From the NCBI GenBank assembly GCA_949106495.1, contig CARYZD010000007.1:45591-109590 (forward strand): a DNA stretch of 64,000 bases. Reading direction: 5' to 3'. The position numbers were made by a program, and so were the translations under genes. The stretch is from an uncultured Clostridia bacterium. GTDB lineage: Bacteria > Bacillota > Clostridia > TANB77 > CAG-465. Positions 34,928 through 44,698 of the stretch are shown piece after piece. The notes below the pieces were generated by a model that saw nothing but the letters and a program-made list of their open reading frames with translations, searched no databases and was not told the DNA's origin. The stretch's first letter is position 1, and every line of letters starts with the position of its first letter.

Positions 34928-36076
34928 TTATCTTCCAAAAATGTTTTTCTTTTTTGGATTTACTTCATCACCAAATGTTTTAGCAAACTTAGTTAAAATT
35001 TCTCTTTGTTCATCATTTAATTTTTTAGGTACATCTACATCAACAGTAAATTCTAAAGTTCCTCTTCCTTTTCCATTAAGTACAGGAATACCTTGCTCTT
35101 TTACTCTAAATTTAGTACCAGATGTTGTTCCTTCAGGAATATTAAATTCCATTTCTCCTTCAAGTGTTGGAATTTTTATATCTCCACCTAAAGCCATTTT
35201 AGCAAAAGGTACTCTAACATTTGCTGATATATCAAAACCATTTCTTTTAAAGTACTTATGAGGTGCAACTTTCATAATAACATATAAGTCTCCATTTGGT
35301 CCGCCTTTTTTACCAGCATCTCCCTCACCTCTAAGTGAAATTGCTTGACCATCATCAATACCTGCAGGAACATTAATCTCTATCTTTCTTGATTTTCTGA
35401 TTATTCCTTTTCCTGTACATTTTTCACATGGTGTCTCAATTACTTTTCCAGTTCCACTACATTTATCACATGTTTTTACTGTAGCAAAAGAGCCCATAAT
35501 AGTATTTTGAGTTACTTGTATTTTTCCTCTACCACCACATTTATCACATGTAATTATTTTACTTCCTGGTTTTGCACCACTTCCATTACAGCAATCACAT
35601 TTTTCATTTCTTGTTATATTTATTTCTTTCTTTACTCCAAATGCTGCTTCTTCAAATTTAAGTGATATATTAGTTTTTATATCTGCACCTCTGGTAGGAC
35701 CTTGTGCTCTTTTTGAAGATGAAAATCCACCACCAAAAACACTACCTAAGATATCTTCTAAATCAATATCCATTCCTCCAAAGCCACTAAATCCATCAAA
35801 TCCATATGCCCCATTACCATATCCGCCACCAAATCCAGCTTGTTCAAAATTAGAACCAAATCTATCATATTGTGCTCTTTTATTTTCATCAGATAATACA
35901 GAATATGCTTCATTTATTTCTTTAAATTTTGCTTCTGCATTTTTCTTATCCTCATCAGTATGTTGTGCATCAGGATGATATTGCTTAGCAAGTTTTCTGT
36001 AGGCTCTTTTAAGATCATCTGCAGTTGCATCTTTTGAAACACCTAAAATTTCATAATAATCTTTTGATTCTGCCAC
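34928..36076 (-). CDS. dnaJ: Chaperone protein DnaJ
   Basis: 382 residues. DnaK co-chaperone. J domain with the HPD motif (KQYHPDAQH) at 1-70, Gly/Phe-rich region (GFGGGYGNGAYGFDGF), four zinc-finger repeats CDCCNGSG, CDKCGGRG, CDKCSGTG and CEKCTGKG, and the C-terminal substrate domain. Start codon is GTG at 36076 behind AGGGGG. Separated from dnaK by 77 bases with a strong hairpin. Confidence 0.98.
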   Translation of the reverse strand: MAESKDYYEILGVSKDATADDLKRAYRKLAKQYHPDAQHTDEDKKNAEAKFKEINEAYSVLSDENKRAQYDRFGSNFEQAGFGGGYGNGAYGFDGFSGFGGMDIDLEDILGSVFGGGFSSSKRAQGPTRGADIKTNISLKFEEAAFGVKKEINITRNEKCDCCNGSGAKPGSKIITCDKCGGRGKIQVTQNTIMGSFATVKTCDKCSGTGKVIETPCEKCTGKGIIRKSRKIEINVPAGIDDGQAISLRGEGDAGKKGGPNGDLYVIMKVAPHKYFKRNGFDISANVRVPFAKMALGGDIKIPTLEGEMEFNIPEGTTSGTKFRVKEQGIPVLNGKGRGTLEFTVDVDVPKKLNDEQREILTKFAKTFGDEVNPKKKNIFGR

Positions 36077-36102
36077 AAATTCTTCCCCCTATACATATTG
36101 CT

Positions 36103-36142
36103 AAAAATATAGGGTGGTAGGATTACCACCCATATATATTTT
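36103..36142 (-). terminator. Strong hairpin between dnaK and dnaJ
   Basis: Minus strand ATATGGGTGGTA pairs with TACCACCCTATAT around ATCC, followed by TTTTTAG. Likely partial terminator or processing barrier lowering dnaJ relative to dnaK; dnaJ has no obvious promoter of its own. Confidence 0.65.
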
Positions 36143-36153
36143 AAAAATCATAA

Positions 36154-37983
36154 TTATTTATTATCGTCTTCTACTTTATAATCTGCATCATGTACAACAT
36201 TGTCTTGTGCTCCAGTATTTTCTGTATTATCTGCTGTAGCTCCTTGTTGACTAGCTTGAGAATATAATTTAGATGTTAAATCATAAAATACTTGAGTTAA
36301 TTTATCTGTTGCAGATTTAATTGCAGCTGTATCTGTTCCTTCAAGAGTTTTCTTTAAGTTTTCAAGTTCAGATTCAACTTTAGATTTTTCTTCTTCAGAT
36401 ACTTTTCCTTCTAGTTCTTTTAATGTTTTTTCTGTATTGTATACTAAAGAATCTGCATTATTTCTAACTTCAACTTCTTCTTTCTTTTTCTTATCTTCTG
36501 CAGCATGAGCTTCAGCTTCTTTAACAGCATTTTGAATTTCATCTTCTGTTAAGTTTGTGCTTGCAGTTATAGCTATTTTTTGTTCATTGTTTGTAGCCAT
36601 ATCTTTTGCAGATACATGTACTATACCATTTGCATCAATATCAAATGTTACTTCAATTTGAGGTACTCCTCTTGGCGCTGCTGGAATTCCAGTTAAGCTA
36701 AATCTTCCAAGAGTTTTATTGTATGATGCCATTTCTCTTTCACCTTGTAAAACGTGAACTTCAACTGATGTTTGACCATCTGCTGCTGTAGAGAATATTT
36801 GAGATTTTTTAGTTGGTATTGTAGTATTTCTTTCGATTAATTTTGTAAATACTCCACCATAAGTTTCAATACCAAGTGATAATGGAGTTACATCAAGTAA
36901 TACTAAATCTTTAACTTCTCCTGTAAGTACACCACCTTGAATAGCTGCACCCATTGCAACACATTCATCTGGATTAATTCCTTTATATGGTTCTTTTCCT
37001 GTAATTTTCTTAACTGTTTCTTGTACCATTGGAACACGAGTTGAACCACCAACAAGTAAAATTTTATCTATTTTATCAAAAGTAAGTCCAGAATCTTTTA
37101 ATGCTTGGTTAACAGGTCCTACTGTTGCTTCAACTAAATCTGAAATTAACTCTTCAAATTTAGATCTTGTAAGAGTAATATCCATATGTTTTGGTCCTGT
37201 TGAGTCTGCAGTAATAAATGGTAGATTAATTTGAGCTTGCATTACACCAGAAAGTTCGATTTTAGCTTTTTCTGCAGCTTCTTTTAATCTTTGCATTGCC
37301 ATACTATCTGTAGATAAATCTATTCCAGAATCTTTTTTAAATTCTCCTACTAAGTAATCTATAATTCTTTGGTCAAAGTCATCACCACCAAGTCTATTAT
37401 TACCAGCTGTAGCCATAACTTCAAATACGCCATCAGCAATATCTAGTATTGATACATCAAATGTACCTCCACCTAAATCATATACCATAATTTTTTGTTC
37501 TGCATCTTTATCAAAACCATGTGCAAGAGATGCAGCAGTTGGCTCATTAACAATTCTTAATACTTCAAGACCAGCAATTCTTCCAGCATCTTTTGTTGCT
37601 TGTCTTTGAGAATCTGTAAAGTAAGCTGGAACTGTAATAACAGCTTGAGTTACTTTTTCTCCAAGATAATTTTCAGCATCTTCTTTTAATTTTTGTAGAA
37701 CCATTGCTGAAATTTCTTGAGGTGTATAATCTTTATTTTCTATTTTTATTTTCTTATCAGAACCCATATCTCTTTTAATAGAAATAACTGTTCTGTCGTG
37801 GTTTGTAACCGCTTGTCTTTTTGCTACTTGACCTACTAGTCTTTCACCATTTTTTGCAAATGCAACTATTGATGGAGTTGTTCTTGCTCCTTCTGCATTT
37901 GGAATTACTGTTGGTTCACCGTTTTCGATAACGGCAACACATGAATTTGTAGTACCTAAGTCTATACCTATAACTTTTGACAT
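36154..37983 (-). CDS. dnaK: Chaperone protein DnaK (Hsp70)
   Basis: 609 residues. ATPase domain with IGIDLGTTNSCVAVI, NEPTAASLAHGF, VYDLGGGTFDVSIL and LVGGSTRVPMVQ; linker DLVLLDVTPLSLGIE; substrate-binding domain and helical lid; acidic-polar tail. ATG behind AGGAGG. Third gene of the heat-shock operon. Confidence 0.99.
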   Translation of the reverse strand: MSKVIGIDLGTTNSCVAVIENGEPTVIPNAEGARTTPSIVAFAKNGERLVGQVAKRQAVTNHDRTVISIKRDMGSDKKIKIENKDYTPQEISAMVLQKLKEDAENYLGEKVTQAVITVPAYFTDSQRQATKDAGRIAGLEVLRIVNEPTAASLAHGFDKDAEQKIMVYDLGGGTFDVSILDIADGVFEVMATAGNNRLGGDDFDQRIIDYLVGEFKKDSGIDLSTDSMAMQRLKEAAEKAKIELSGVMQAQINLPFITADSTGPKHMDITLTRSKFEELISDLVEATVGPVNQALKDSGLTFDKIDKILLVGGSTRVPMVQETVKKITGKEPYKGINPDECVAMGAAIQGGVLTGEVKDLVLLDVTPLSLGIETYGGVFTKLIERNTTIPTKKSQIFSTAADGQTSVEVHVLQGEREMASYNKTLGRFSLTGIPAAPRGVPQIEVTFDIDANGIVHVSAKDMATNNEQKIAITASTNLTEDEIQNAVKEAEAHAAEDKKKKEEVEVRNNADSLVYNTEKTLKELEGKVSEEEKSKVESELENLKKTLEGTDTAAIKSATDKLTQVFYDLTSKLYSQASQQGATADNTENTGAQDNVVHDADYKVEDDNK

Positions 37984-38073
37984 ATTAAATTACCTCCTAA
38001 AAATACAAAGTTACTTATATTATTATATACTTAAGATTTGTATTAAATACTTATCTTAAGTAATTACCTTAAA

Positions 38074-38607
38074 TTAGTTTGCTACTTTAACCATAGCATG
38101 ACGAATTATTTTATCGCCTATTTTATATCCTTTTCTAAAAACTTCTGTTACCTCTTTTTCTCCATAATTTTCATCTTCTATATGCATTACTGCCTCATGA
38201 AAATTTGGGTCAAAAGTAGAATTTAAAGCTTCAATCTCCTCAACTCCTAATTTATTTAGAGTTTCCATTAATTGATTGTATATCATTACAATACCATTTT
38301 TATATGATTCATCTGCTGTTTCCGCATTTAATGCTTTATCAAAATTATCTAGTATTGGTAACAACTCTGAAATGATATTTGCTGATATTGTATTATACAT
38401 CATATCTTTTTCTTTAGTTATTCTTTTTTTAAAATTATCAAATTCTGCCATATTTCTTTTTAAGTGCTCATAATATTCATCTGACTTTTCTTTTTCTTGT
38501 TTTAGCCTAGTTTTTAAATCTTCCAAAGATTTATTATCTTCTTTTGTTTCTTCATACTGAGTTTCCTCAATTACTTCTTCAATATTGTTATCTTCTTTCT
38601 CTCTCAC
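38074..38607 (-). CDS. grpE: Nucleotide exchange factor GrpE
   Basis: 177 residues. Long N-terminal coiled coil (KTRLKQEKEKSDEYYEHLKRNMAEFDNFKKR), dimer four-helix region, and C-terminal beta-wing ending GYKIGDKIIRHAMVKVA. Starts at GTG 38607 behind AAGGGGG; the start overlaps the 3' end of hrcA by 20 bases, indicating translational coupling. Confidence 0.97.
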   Translation of the reverse strand: MREKEDNNIEEVIEETQYEETKEDNKSLEDLKTRLKQEKEKSDEYYEHLKRNMAEFDNFKKRITKEKDMMYNTISANIISELLPILDNFDKALNAETADESYKNGIVMIYNQLMETLNKLGVEEIEALNSTFDPNFHEAVMHIEDENYGEKEVTEVFRKGYKIGDKIIRHAMVKVAN

Positions 38608-39643
38608 TATTATCCCCCTTTACGTCACTTATTTTATTTAACTTTAAAATATTATTAAATTTATCATTTACATATTTTAAAGTAGATATTGTTTTTGCAT
38701 AATTCATTCTTTTAGGTCCTATTACAGATAATTTACCCAAATATCTATTATCCTTCTCTATATCTAAAGAGATTACAGTGTAATCATTAAGTAAAACTTC
38801 TTTATTTTCAGAACCTATAACAATACTTAATTTATTTTCTTTACTTTTATCTAATGCAGAATCAATTATTTCTTTTGTTGATATCATATTAATAAAGTTC
38901 TTTACAGTCTCTATATCTGAAAACTCTGGATTTTCTAATATCTTTTCAACTCCACTATTTAACTTTTTCATATTCTTAGACATTTCATATTTTATACTAT
39001 TAACTATTTCTTCCATAAGTCCTGAAAAAGCTTCTAAATCTTTTCTTATAACATTATTTAGCACCAAATGCAGTTCTTGAAGAGAAGTTCCTGTTAAATT
39101 TTGATTTAAAATACTAGTCATTTGTTCTATAACACTATCTTCAACTGTATCTGTAAGCTTTGCTATGCAATCTTTTACAGTACCATTTTTAGACATCAGT
39201 ATTATTAATAATAAGTTATCTGAAATTTTAACGACCTTTATATTTTCAATTGTATCAGTATTATTTTTTGTAATAACAGTAGGAGTAGAAAGAACTTTTG
39301 ATACAACATCTGCCACTTGCTCAAATATATCATCTACATCCCCAAATCCATTAATAGTACTATTTATGTAATCTATATCCATCATTGACAATTTTCTTTC
39401 TTTCATTAGATTATCTACATAGTATCTATATCCTTTAGTAGATGGTATTCTTCCAGCAGATATATGAGGTTGTTCTAAATATCCTTCCTCTTCAAGAATT
39501 TTCATATCATTTCTTATAGTAGCACTACTATAATCCAAATGATATTTTTCTACCAAAGTTTTAGAACCAACGGGCTCAGCAGATTCAATATAATCTTCAA
39601 CTACAGAAGATAGTATCTTTTTCTTTCTTTCATCTAAATTCAT
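38588..39643 (-). CDS. hrcA: Heat-inducible transcription repressor HrcA
   Basis: 351 residues. Winged-helix N-terminus (ILSSVVEDYIESAEPVGSKTLVEKYHLDYSSATIRNDM, LEQPHISAGRIPSTKGYRYYVD) and GAF-like C-terminal domain ending IGPKRMNYAKTISTLKYV. The frame runs to 39676, but those codons lie inside the CIRCE element; ATG 39643 starting MNLDERKKK fits the family, with GGTGAT upstream. First gene of the operon; binds CIRCE just upstream. Confidence 0.96.
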   Translation of the reverse strand: MNLDERKKKILSSVVEDYIESAEPVGSKTLVEKYHLDYSSATIRNDMKILEEEGYLEQPHISAGRIPSTKGYRYYVDNLMKERKLSMMDIDYINSTINGFGDVDDIFEQVADVVSKVLSTPTVITKNNTDTIENIKVVKISDNLLLIILMSKNGTVKDCIAKLTDTVEDSVIEQMTSILNQNLTGTSLQELHLVLNNVIRKDLEAFSGLMEEIVNSIKYEMSKNMKKLNSGVEKILENPEFSDIETVKNFINMISTKEIIDSALDKSKENKLSIVIGSENKEVLLNDYTVISLDIEKDNRYLGKLSVIGPKRMNYAKTISTLKYVNDKFNNILKLNKISDVKGDNSERERR

Positions 39644-39656
39644 ACTATCACCATTT

Positions 39657-39683
39657 TTAGCACTCATCGCCATCAAGTGCTAA
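39657..39683. promoter_or_regulatory. CIRCE operator (HrcA binding site)
   Basis: TTAGCACTC, nine bases, AAGTGCTAA: the canonical CIRCE inverted repeat with one mismatch (A for G at the start of the second arm). Between promoter and hrcA. Confidence 0.92.
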
Positions 39684-39693
39684 ACACATCTAT

Positions 39694-39722
39694 GTTATAC
39701 ACCCATTTTAATATAATGTCAA
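39694..39722 (-). promoter_or_regulatory. Heat-shock operon promoter
   Basis: Minus strand TTGACA (39717-39722), 17-base spacer, TATAAC (39694-39699), directly upstream of CIRCE. Confidence 0.85.
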
Positions 39723-39786
39723 CAATTATTTAAATAAATTTTATTAATTTTTGTGAAATTTTTATCACATAATAAGGAAATGTTTT

Positions 39787-40238
39787 TGAAGTGCATCCAA
39801 AATGTTGAACGAAAGTTAGACAACATTTGGAGGTGCATATTTTATGTCTAAATATAGTAAAGAATTTAAAATAAGATTAGTAAATGAGTATAATATTAAA
39901 ATTAATCATAAAACAGTTCAAAGATTAATGAAAATATTAGGATTAAAAAGTATCGTAAGACATAAAAGAAGATATAACTCATATAAAGAAATTAGACAAA
40001 GCATGTCTAGAAAAGGAAATTGTTTAGACAATGCATGTGCTGAAAATTTCTTTGGAATATTAAAATCTGAATTATATTATATAAAAGAAAAAGAGTATAA
40101 AAATATAGATGAACTGAAAAAGATATAATTGAATATATAGAATATTATAATAATAAAAGGAATGAGTCCTGCAAATTACAGAACTCACTCCCTTAAGATT
40201 GCTCAATATAAAGTGTACAACTTTTTGTGTTCACTTCA
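39787..40238 (+). mobile_element. Decayed IS3-family element with terminal inverted repeats
   Basis: 452 bases. The left end TGAAGTGCATCCAAAATGTTGAAC matches the inverted right end at 19 of 24 positions, beginning TG and ending CA as in IS3-family elements. Flanks read TTTT on both sides, which could be a target duplication but is low complexity. Inside is a transposase assembled from pieces of OrfA and OrfB, followed by frameshifted C-terminal residues (GMSPANYRTHSLKIAQYK). Full IS3 elements are 1.2-1.5 kb, so about two thirds is deleted. Confidence 0.85.
39844..40128 (+). pseudogene. Truncated IS3-family transposase
   Basis: An open 94-codon frame that is a chimera: residues 1-16 (MSKYSKEFKIRLVNEY) are the OrfA N-terminus, then INHKTVQRLMKILGLKSIVRHKRRY from the OrfB helix-turn-helix, then MSRKGNCLDNACAENFFGILKSE from the C-terminal end of the DDE core. 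The first two catalytic Asp residues and most of OrfA are missing, so it cannot transpose. The frame then breaks; the remaining tail continues in other frames to about 40225. Two internal deletions kept the reading frame by chance. Confidence 0.85.
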
Positions 40239-40272
40239 TTTTATCCATTTCCTTCAATTTAAAATATTAAAA

Positions 40273-43200
40273 TTATTTTTTTGATTTTTTGTTTTTTACT
40301 ATTACAAATACTACACCTAAAACACATACTACTGCAACGATTACAAGTGCAACTACTGCAATATCTCCTGTATTTGTTACTTCAAATATTATTGTTTCTG
40401 GTGAATTGTTATCTATTGTAAATATATATCCTGTTAAATCTTCATCTAGTTCATATCCTTCTGGAGCTTTTATTTCCATAAATTTATATGTTCCCATTGG
40501 TGCTTTTTCTATTACATATTCTCCATTTTCACCTGTAACAGCATTTTCTACTAAATATACTGGTTCTCCTGTTTCTTTATTTACAACTATATCTCCTGTT
40601 TCTGGATTAATTAATGCAATTGTAAATACACAGCCTTCAAGTGGGTCTCCTGTTTCAGCATCTAGTTTTCTTACTATTACCTCTCTAGTTTTTCTAATAT
40701 TTGATACTTCAATTAAATCTGTTACCCATTCTCCTTCCTCATTAATTTTAGCTGTAAACTCATGTGGTGTTGTATCTATGTCATAGATATCTGGCGCTTT
40801 AATTTCAGTATATGTATAAGTTTTACCATTTTCAAACATTACAACAGGAATGTACGCTTTACCATCTTCATTTGTAACTGAATGTAATAATACATTTCCA
40901 TCTAAATCTGCAATTTTAAACATACAGTTTGGAACTACTTCTGATGTAAATATATCTGTTTTTTCTATCATTATTGTTTTTACTTCTGTTTCAATTAAAG
41001 CTTGATAAATCATTGTATTTTTACTTGCTAAATCTAAGTCTATTTCAACTACTTCTTCTGAAAGTTCATATCCTTCTGGAGCTTTAACTTCTTTTACATA
41101 GTAATGTCCTAAAGGAACTTCTTCAAGTTTAATTAGTCCTGTTTCATTTGTAACAAGGTCAGCAATTTCAAATTCTCCAGTTTCTTCATTTTTTATTCTT
41201 AATGGATTTTCACATTTTTCATCTGTATAAACTCTATATGTTGCTCCTGCAACAAATTTTACATTATTTTCTTTAAAATATTCTTTTATTTCTTCTTCTG
41301 TCATTCCTTTTATTGCACTTAATATTTCTTGTACTTTTTCGTCTAATTCTGATGTATCTATTTCATCTCCATTTAATATTATATTATCCACTGTTGTAGA
41401 TGATAATTTTATTAATGTTATTGATGCACTATCATAGTCATTTATAAATTCTTCACCTGATTTTACAACAAATTCTTGTTTTGGATTTCCATTATAGCTT
41501 AATGTATAATCCATTTGTTTTGTACTTGTTGTATAAGGATATGCAGTATAGATTTCTTCTACATAGTAATCACCTTTTGGAAGATCTATTTCACTAGTTA
41601 CATTAATCTTTTCATCTTTTTGGTTATTTCCTTTTACTTCAATTAAATCTACTAAACTTCCTTTTTTAATTGCAACACTTCCAGTATAAGTTAAAATATC
41701 ATTTTTAGCAAATACTCCAAATACAGCTCTTTGGTCTACAGTCTCATTATTTGAATATTTTACTTCTTCAAATACTTTAGGGAATGTTAATCCAAGTTTT
41801 TGTCTTACATCTGAGTATTCTTTTTTATGTATTTCTACTCTTTTTAATGAATTGTCATTAGTTAAAGTTACATTTGGTATTTCATCGTCTATTAAGTATC
41901 CTTCTGGAACTTTAGATTCTATAACTCTATATTCACCTAAGTATAGTTCTTTTGTTATAGCGTAACCATTTTCATCTGTAGTTATTGTATCTACTTTTTC
42001 ATCTTTAGCTACATATTCTATTCTTCCATCTGGAGACATTATTTGATTTGCTGCATATATTTCATATGTTACATTTGGAAGTCCTACAAAACTATATGTA
42101 GCAATACTTTTTTCTAAATCTACAGTTTCACCTTCAGCTGTTTCATAACTAACATTTGCTGTTTTTACTCCTGTTATTTTTTCACCTTTTTTCTCAACGT
42201 CAAGTTGTGCTTTAAGTGGTGAATTGTATATATCTAAAACATATACTAAATCTGGGTCATTTTTATTTGGAGATGCACTTTCAATAACTCCTAATGCTTG
42301 TTTATCTACATGGATTTTTACTCCACCTTTAGTTTCATCTCCCCAATATGCTTCATTTTCAGGTAGTCTATATTCATCATCTAAATAATATCCTTTTGGA
42401 GCTTCTATTTCATATACAATATAGTCTCCTGCATATAACTTTTGATAAGTATAAACATATCCTTCATCATTTGTAACAAACTCATCTTTTTCTTCCCATG
42501 AAGGTGATTCATGTTGAACTATAAATCTATTAGCTTGACAATCCCAAATTTTATATTTAGCACCTGCTAAATGAACTTCTTCTCTAGTATCTTTATCTCT
42601 TTTTACTATTTTTAAGTACATAGGTACTGGTTCATCTGCAACTATTCTTCTTTCAATTTGATGTTGTGAACTAATTGTCACTATTTCTGTTTGAATATAG
42701 TAATATGTATGAGTTCCATTATTACTTGCTTGTATTTCATCTAATTCATATGTTCCATATGGTATTGTATATGGATCATCTGGATGTAATGCAACGTATT
42801 CTGGATCTTTAAATTCGCAGAATCCTTTTGAATCGATTGTTGCAGTATAAGTATTTCTAGCTTCTTCTGCAGTTCCAATAGCAGATTTTAATCTTAATCT
42901 AAGTACTGCACCTTCTGCTGCACTTTTATCTGTATCATTTTCAGTTTCATCATTACTGTTGTCATTATCATATTTTATAATGATTCCTCTACCAGTAATT
43001 ATTTTATCTGTATGTTTTAATTCATATTGTCCAGCATCTTCAGAATACATATCTCTTCCATCATTTATAATTTCAAAAGGAATTGTATCTTTAGTTTTTT
43101 CTGTCATTGTAAATCCATGTGATGGATCTATTTCAGACCATTTATTATATCCTAGTGGAGCTTTTATTTCTTTCCAATAATATTTTCCTATTGGTATTCC

Positions 43201-44481
43201 ATCAAGCATTTTTCCTATTGCTGGGCAATAAATGTCTTTAACAACAGGTGTTCTTCCATCTTCATCTGTTGTAACTCTTATTATTTCTTGATTTGCATCA
43301 AATAAATGAGTTGCACCTTCAGCAATATTTTCTGCTGCATAAATAGCATATGTAGCATTAGCTAAAGTACAATCACCTTTTAAATGTTTGTCATAATCAT
43401 AGTCTGATTTTTCTAGTCTTGTTCTACCTCTTTTATAATCATTTTCAGCTGTAAATGTCATTGTATTAGTGTAACCACTTCTAACAGTATATGAAATATT
43501 TTGAGTACTTGGTCCTATAAATAAATTACCTGGTACATATATTTCAGTGATTTCATATTCTCCTATTCTTATTTCATTCAGCTCTATGATACCTGATGCG
43601 TTAGTAGTTAATATTTCATTTATATTATCTGGTCCACCTGTTATTCTAAATTGAACTCCAGGTACTGGTTTACCATGTTCATCCACTTTTCCAAATTTTA
43701 CATCACCAACTGCTGTTATACGAAAGTTTTTACTAGCTGGTTGTCCAGCAGAAGAACTTCTATTTGGAGTAACTACTTTTTGGTATGATCCACATGTCCA
43801 AACTGTAGCTGGACCATAACCTTCTGAACGATTATTAGTGTTAGCTGTAACTGTTATATCCATATCTCCAGTAACTTGATCTGCAGGAACCACTAGTACA
43901 TATGTACCATCGCCAGAACCTGGTCCTTCAAGCCAACCAAAAGATGTAGTAACAGCTGCTCCTGCTGTTTGTGATACAGTAATTGCATCAGATCTATAAG
44001 TATTTGTTGCTCTATCATAATGTAAAGCTTCATTACCAGATATTTCTGCATTTGCAGCAGCTGGAACATTACATTCAACAGCAGCTCTATCAAGCCAGTA
44101 TTGAACCCTTGTCATATCTCCACCTGTCAAATGTGAACCATTATATCCTAAAGCCCACATACAAGCTTGTTTAACTTGCTCATCATCTACATTATACATA
44201 ATCCAACTATATCTTGCATCATATATCTCTTCTGTTGGGTTATAATCTAAATTATTATGAATTACTACACCAGCTTCTATACAGTATGCTTTTTGTCCAT
44301 CAACATAGTATGAATACCATGAATGATCTGTTGCAGCTCCTGCACCTGTAGCAGTATAAGCATTATCTGTACTAGTCTTTACAACTGATGACTTAGCAGC
44401 ATATACATTAGTTGTAGCAACGCCAATAACTAAAGCCATAATAATCATTAGCATTGACATTACTTTATTTACTCTTTTCAT
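40273..44481 (-). CDS. Giant thioester-domain Cna-B surface adhesin, copy 1
   Basis: 1402 residues, secreted and wall- or membrane-anchored. Signal peptide 1-29 ending VYAA. Residues about 55-260 form a thioester domain: Cys67 in AYCIEAG and Gln105 in VKQACMW correspond to the Cys-Gln pair forming the internal thioester of Gram-positive adhesins, which bonds covalently to host proteins. Then about nine SpaA/Cna-B repeats (for example VKFGKVDEHGKPVPGVQFRI, YLKIVKRDKDTREEVHLAGA, VIVRKLDAETGDPLEGCVF), many with the Lys and Glu positions of isopeptide-bonded folds. The C-terminus is VTNTGD, membrane helix, KNKKSKK: sortase-like but not LPXTG. AAAGGGG precedes ATG 44481; the frame to 44544 is rejected. 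Paralog next door. Confidence 0.92.
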   Translation of the reverse strand: MKRVNKVMSMLMIIMALVIGVATTNVYAAKSSVVKTSTDNAYTATGAGAATDHSWYSYYVDGQKAYCIEAGVVIHNNLDYNPTEEIYDARYSWIMYNVDDEQVKQACMWALGYNGSHLTGGDMTRVQYWLDRAAVECNVPAAANAEISGNEALHYDRATNTYRSDAITVSQTAGAAVTTSFGWLEGPGSGDGTYVLVVPADQVTGDMDITVTANTNNRSEGYGPATVWTCGSYQKVVTPNRSSSAGQPASKNFRITAVGDVKFGKVDEHGKPVPGVQFRITGGPDNINEILTTNASGIIELNEIRIGEYEITEIYVPGNLFIGPSTQNISYTVRSGYTNTMTFTAENDYKRGRTRLEKSDYDYDKHLKGDCTLANATYAIYAAENIAEGATHLFDANQEIIRVTTDEDGRTPVVKDIYCPAIGKMLDGIPIGKYYWKEIKAPLGYNKWSEIDPSHGFTMTEKTKDTIPFEIINDGRDMYSEDAGQYELKHTDKIITGRGIIIKYDNDNSNDETENDTDKSAAEGAVLRLRLKSAIGTAEEARNTYTATIDSKGFCEFKDPEYVALHPDDPYTIPYGTYELDEIQASNNGTHTYYYIQTEIVTISSQHQIERRIVADEPVPMYLKIVKRDKDTREEVHLAGAKYKIWDCQANRFIVQHESPSWEEKDEFVTNDEGYVYTYQKLYAGDYIVYEIEAPKGYYLDDEYRLPENEAYWGDETKGGVKIHVDKQALGVIESASPNKNDPDLVYVLDIYNSPLKAQLDVEKKGEKITGVKTANVSYETAEGETVDLEKSIATYSFVGLPNVTYEIYAANQIMSPDGRIEYVAKDEKVDTITTDENGYAITKELYLGEYRVIESKVPEGYLIDDEIPNVTLTNDNSLKRVEIHKKEYSDVRQKLGLTFPKVFEEVKYSNNETVDQRAVFGVFAKNDILTYTGSVAIKKGSLVDLIEVKGNNQKDEKINVTSEIDLPKGDYYVEEIYTAYPYTTSTKQMDYTLSYNGNPKQEFVVKSGEEFINDYDSASITLIKLSSTTVDNIILNGDEIDTSELDEKVQEILSAIKGMTEEEIKEYFKENNVKFVAGATYRVYTDEKCENPLRIKNEETGEFEIADLVTNETGLIKLEEVPLGHYYVKEVKAPEGYELSEEVVEIDLDLASKNTMIYQALIETEVKTIMIEKTDIFTSEVVPNCMFKIADLDGNVLLHSVTNEDGKAYIPVVMFENGKTYTYTEIKAPDIYDIDTTPHEFTAKINEEGEWVTDLIEVSNIRKTREVIVRKLDAETGDPLEGCVFTIALINPETGDIVVNKETGEPVYLVENAVTGENGEYVIEKAPMGTYKFMEIKAPEGYELDEDLTGYIFTIDNNSPETIIFEVTNTGDIAVVALVIVAVVCVLGVVFVIVKNKKSKK

Positions 44482-44665
44482 ATATTTTTCCCCTTTCTTT
44501 TTTATGTACAATTTTATTTTACAATCAAGAATAAAAAAAGTCACTATGTTTATGTTTACATTTATCTACAAGAATATCATTGTTACTTTTCTTTTTCACA
44601 AGTGTCATTGTTTTATTTCTTTTCTATTTCATTTTCATTTCTTTTGTTTGTAAACTTGAATACTA

Positions 44666-44691
44666 AAAGGAGATATACAAATATCTCCTTT
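44666..44691 (-). terminator. Hairpin after adhesin copy 2
   Basis: AAAGGAGATAT pairs with ATATCTCCTTT; weak T-tract on the minus strand. Just past the stop at 44699. Confidence 0.6.
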
Positions 44692-44698
44692 ATTCACA

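Noticed and set aside
40289..40786. Plus-strand 165-codon frame rich in Ser/Thr/Pro
   Set aside because: Antisense of the Cna-B repeats in adhesin 1; a matching antisense frame in adhesin 2 (44931-45203) shows it is a by-product of the conserved coding sequence.
43893..44093. Minus-strand 66-codon frame inside adhesin 1
   Set aside because: Out-of-frame shadow of the adhesin thioester region, Gln/Leu-rich, without ribosome site.
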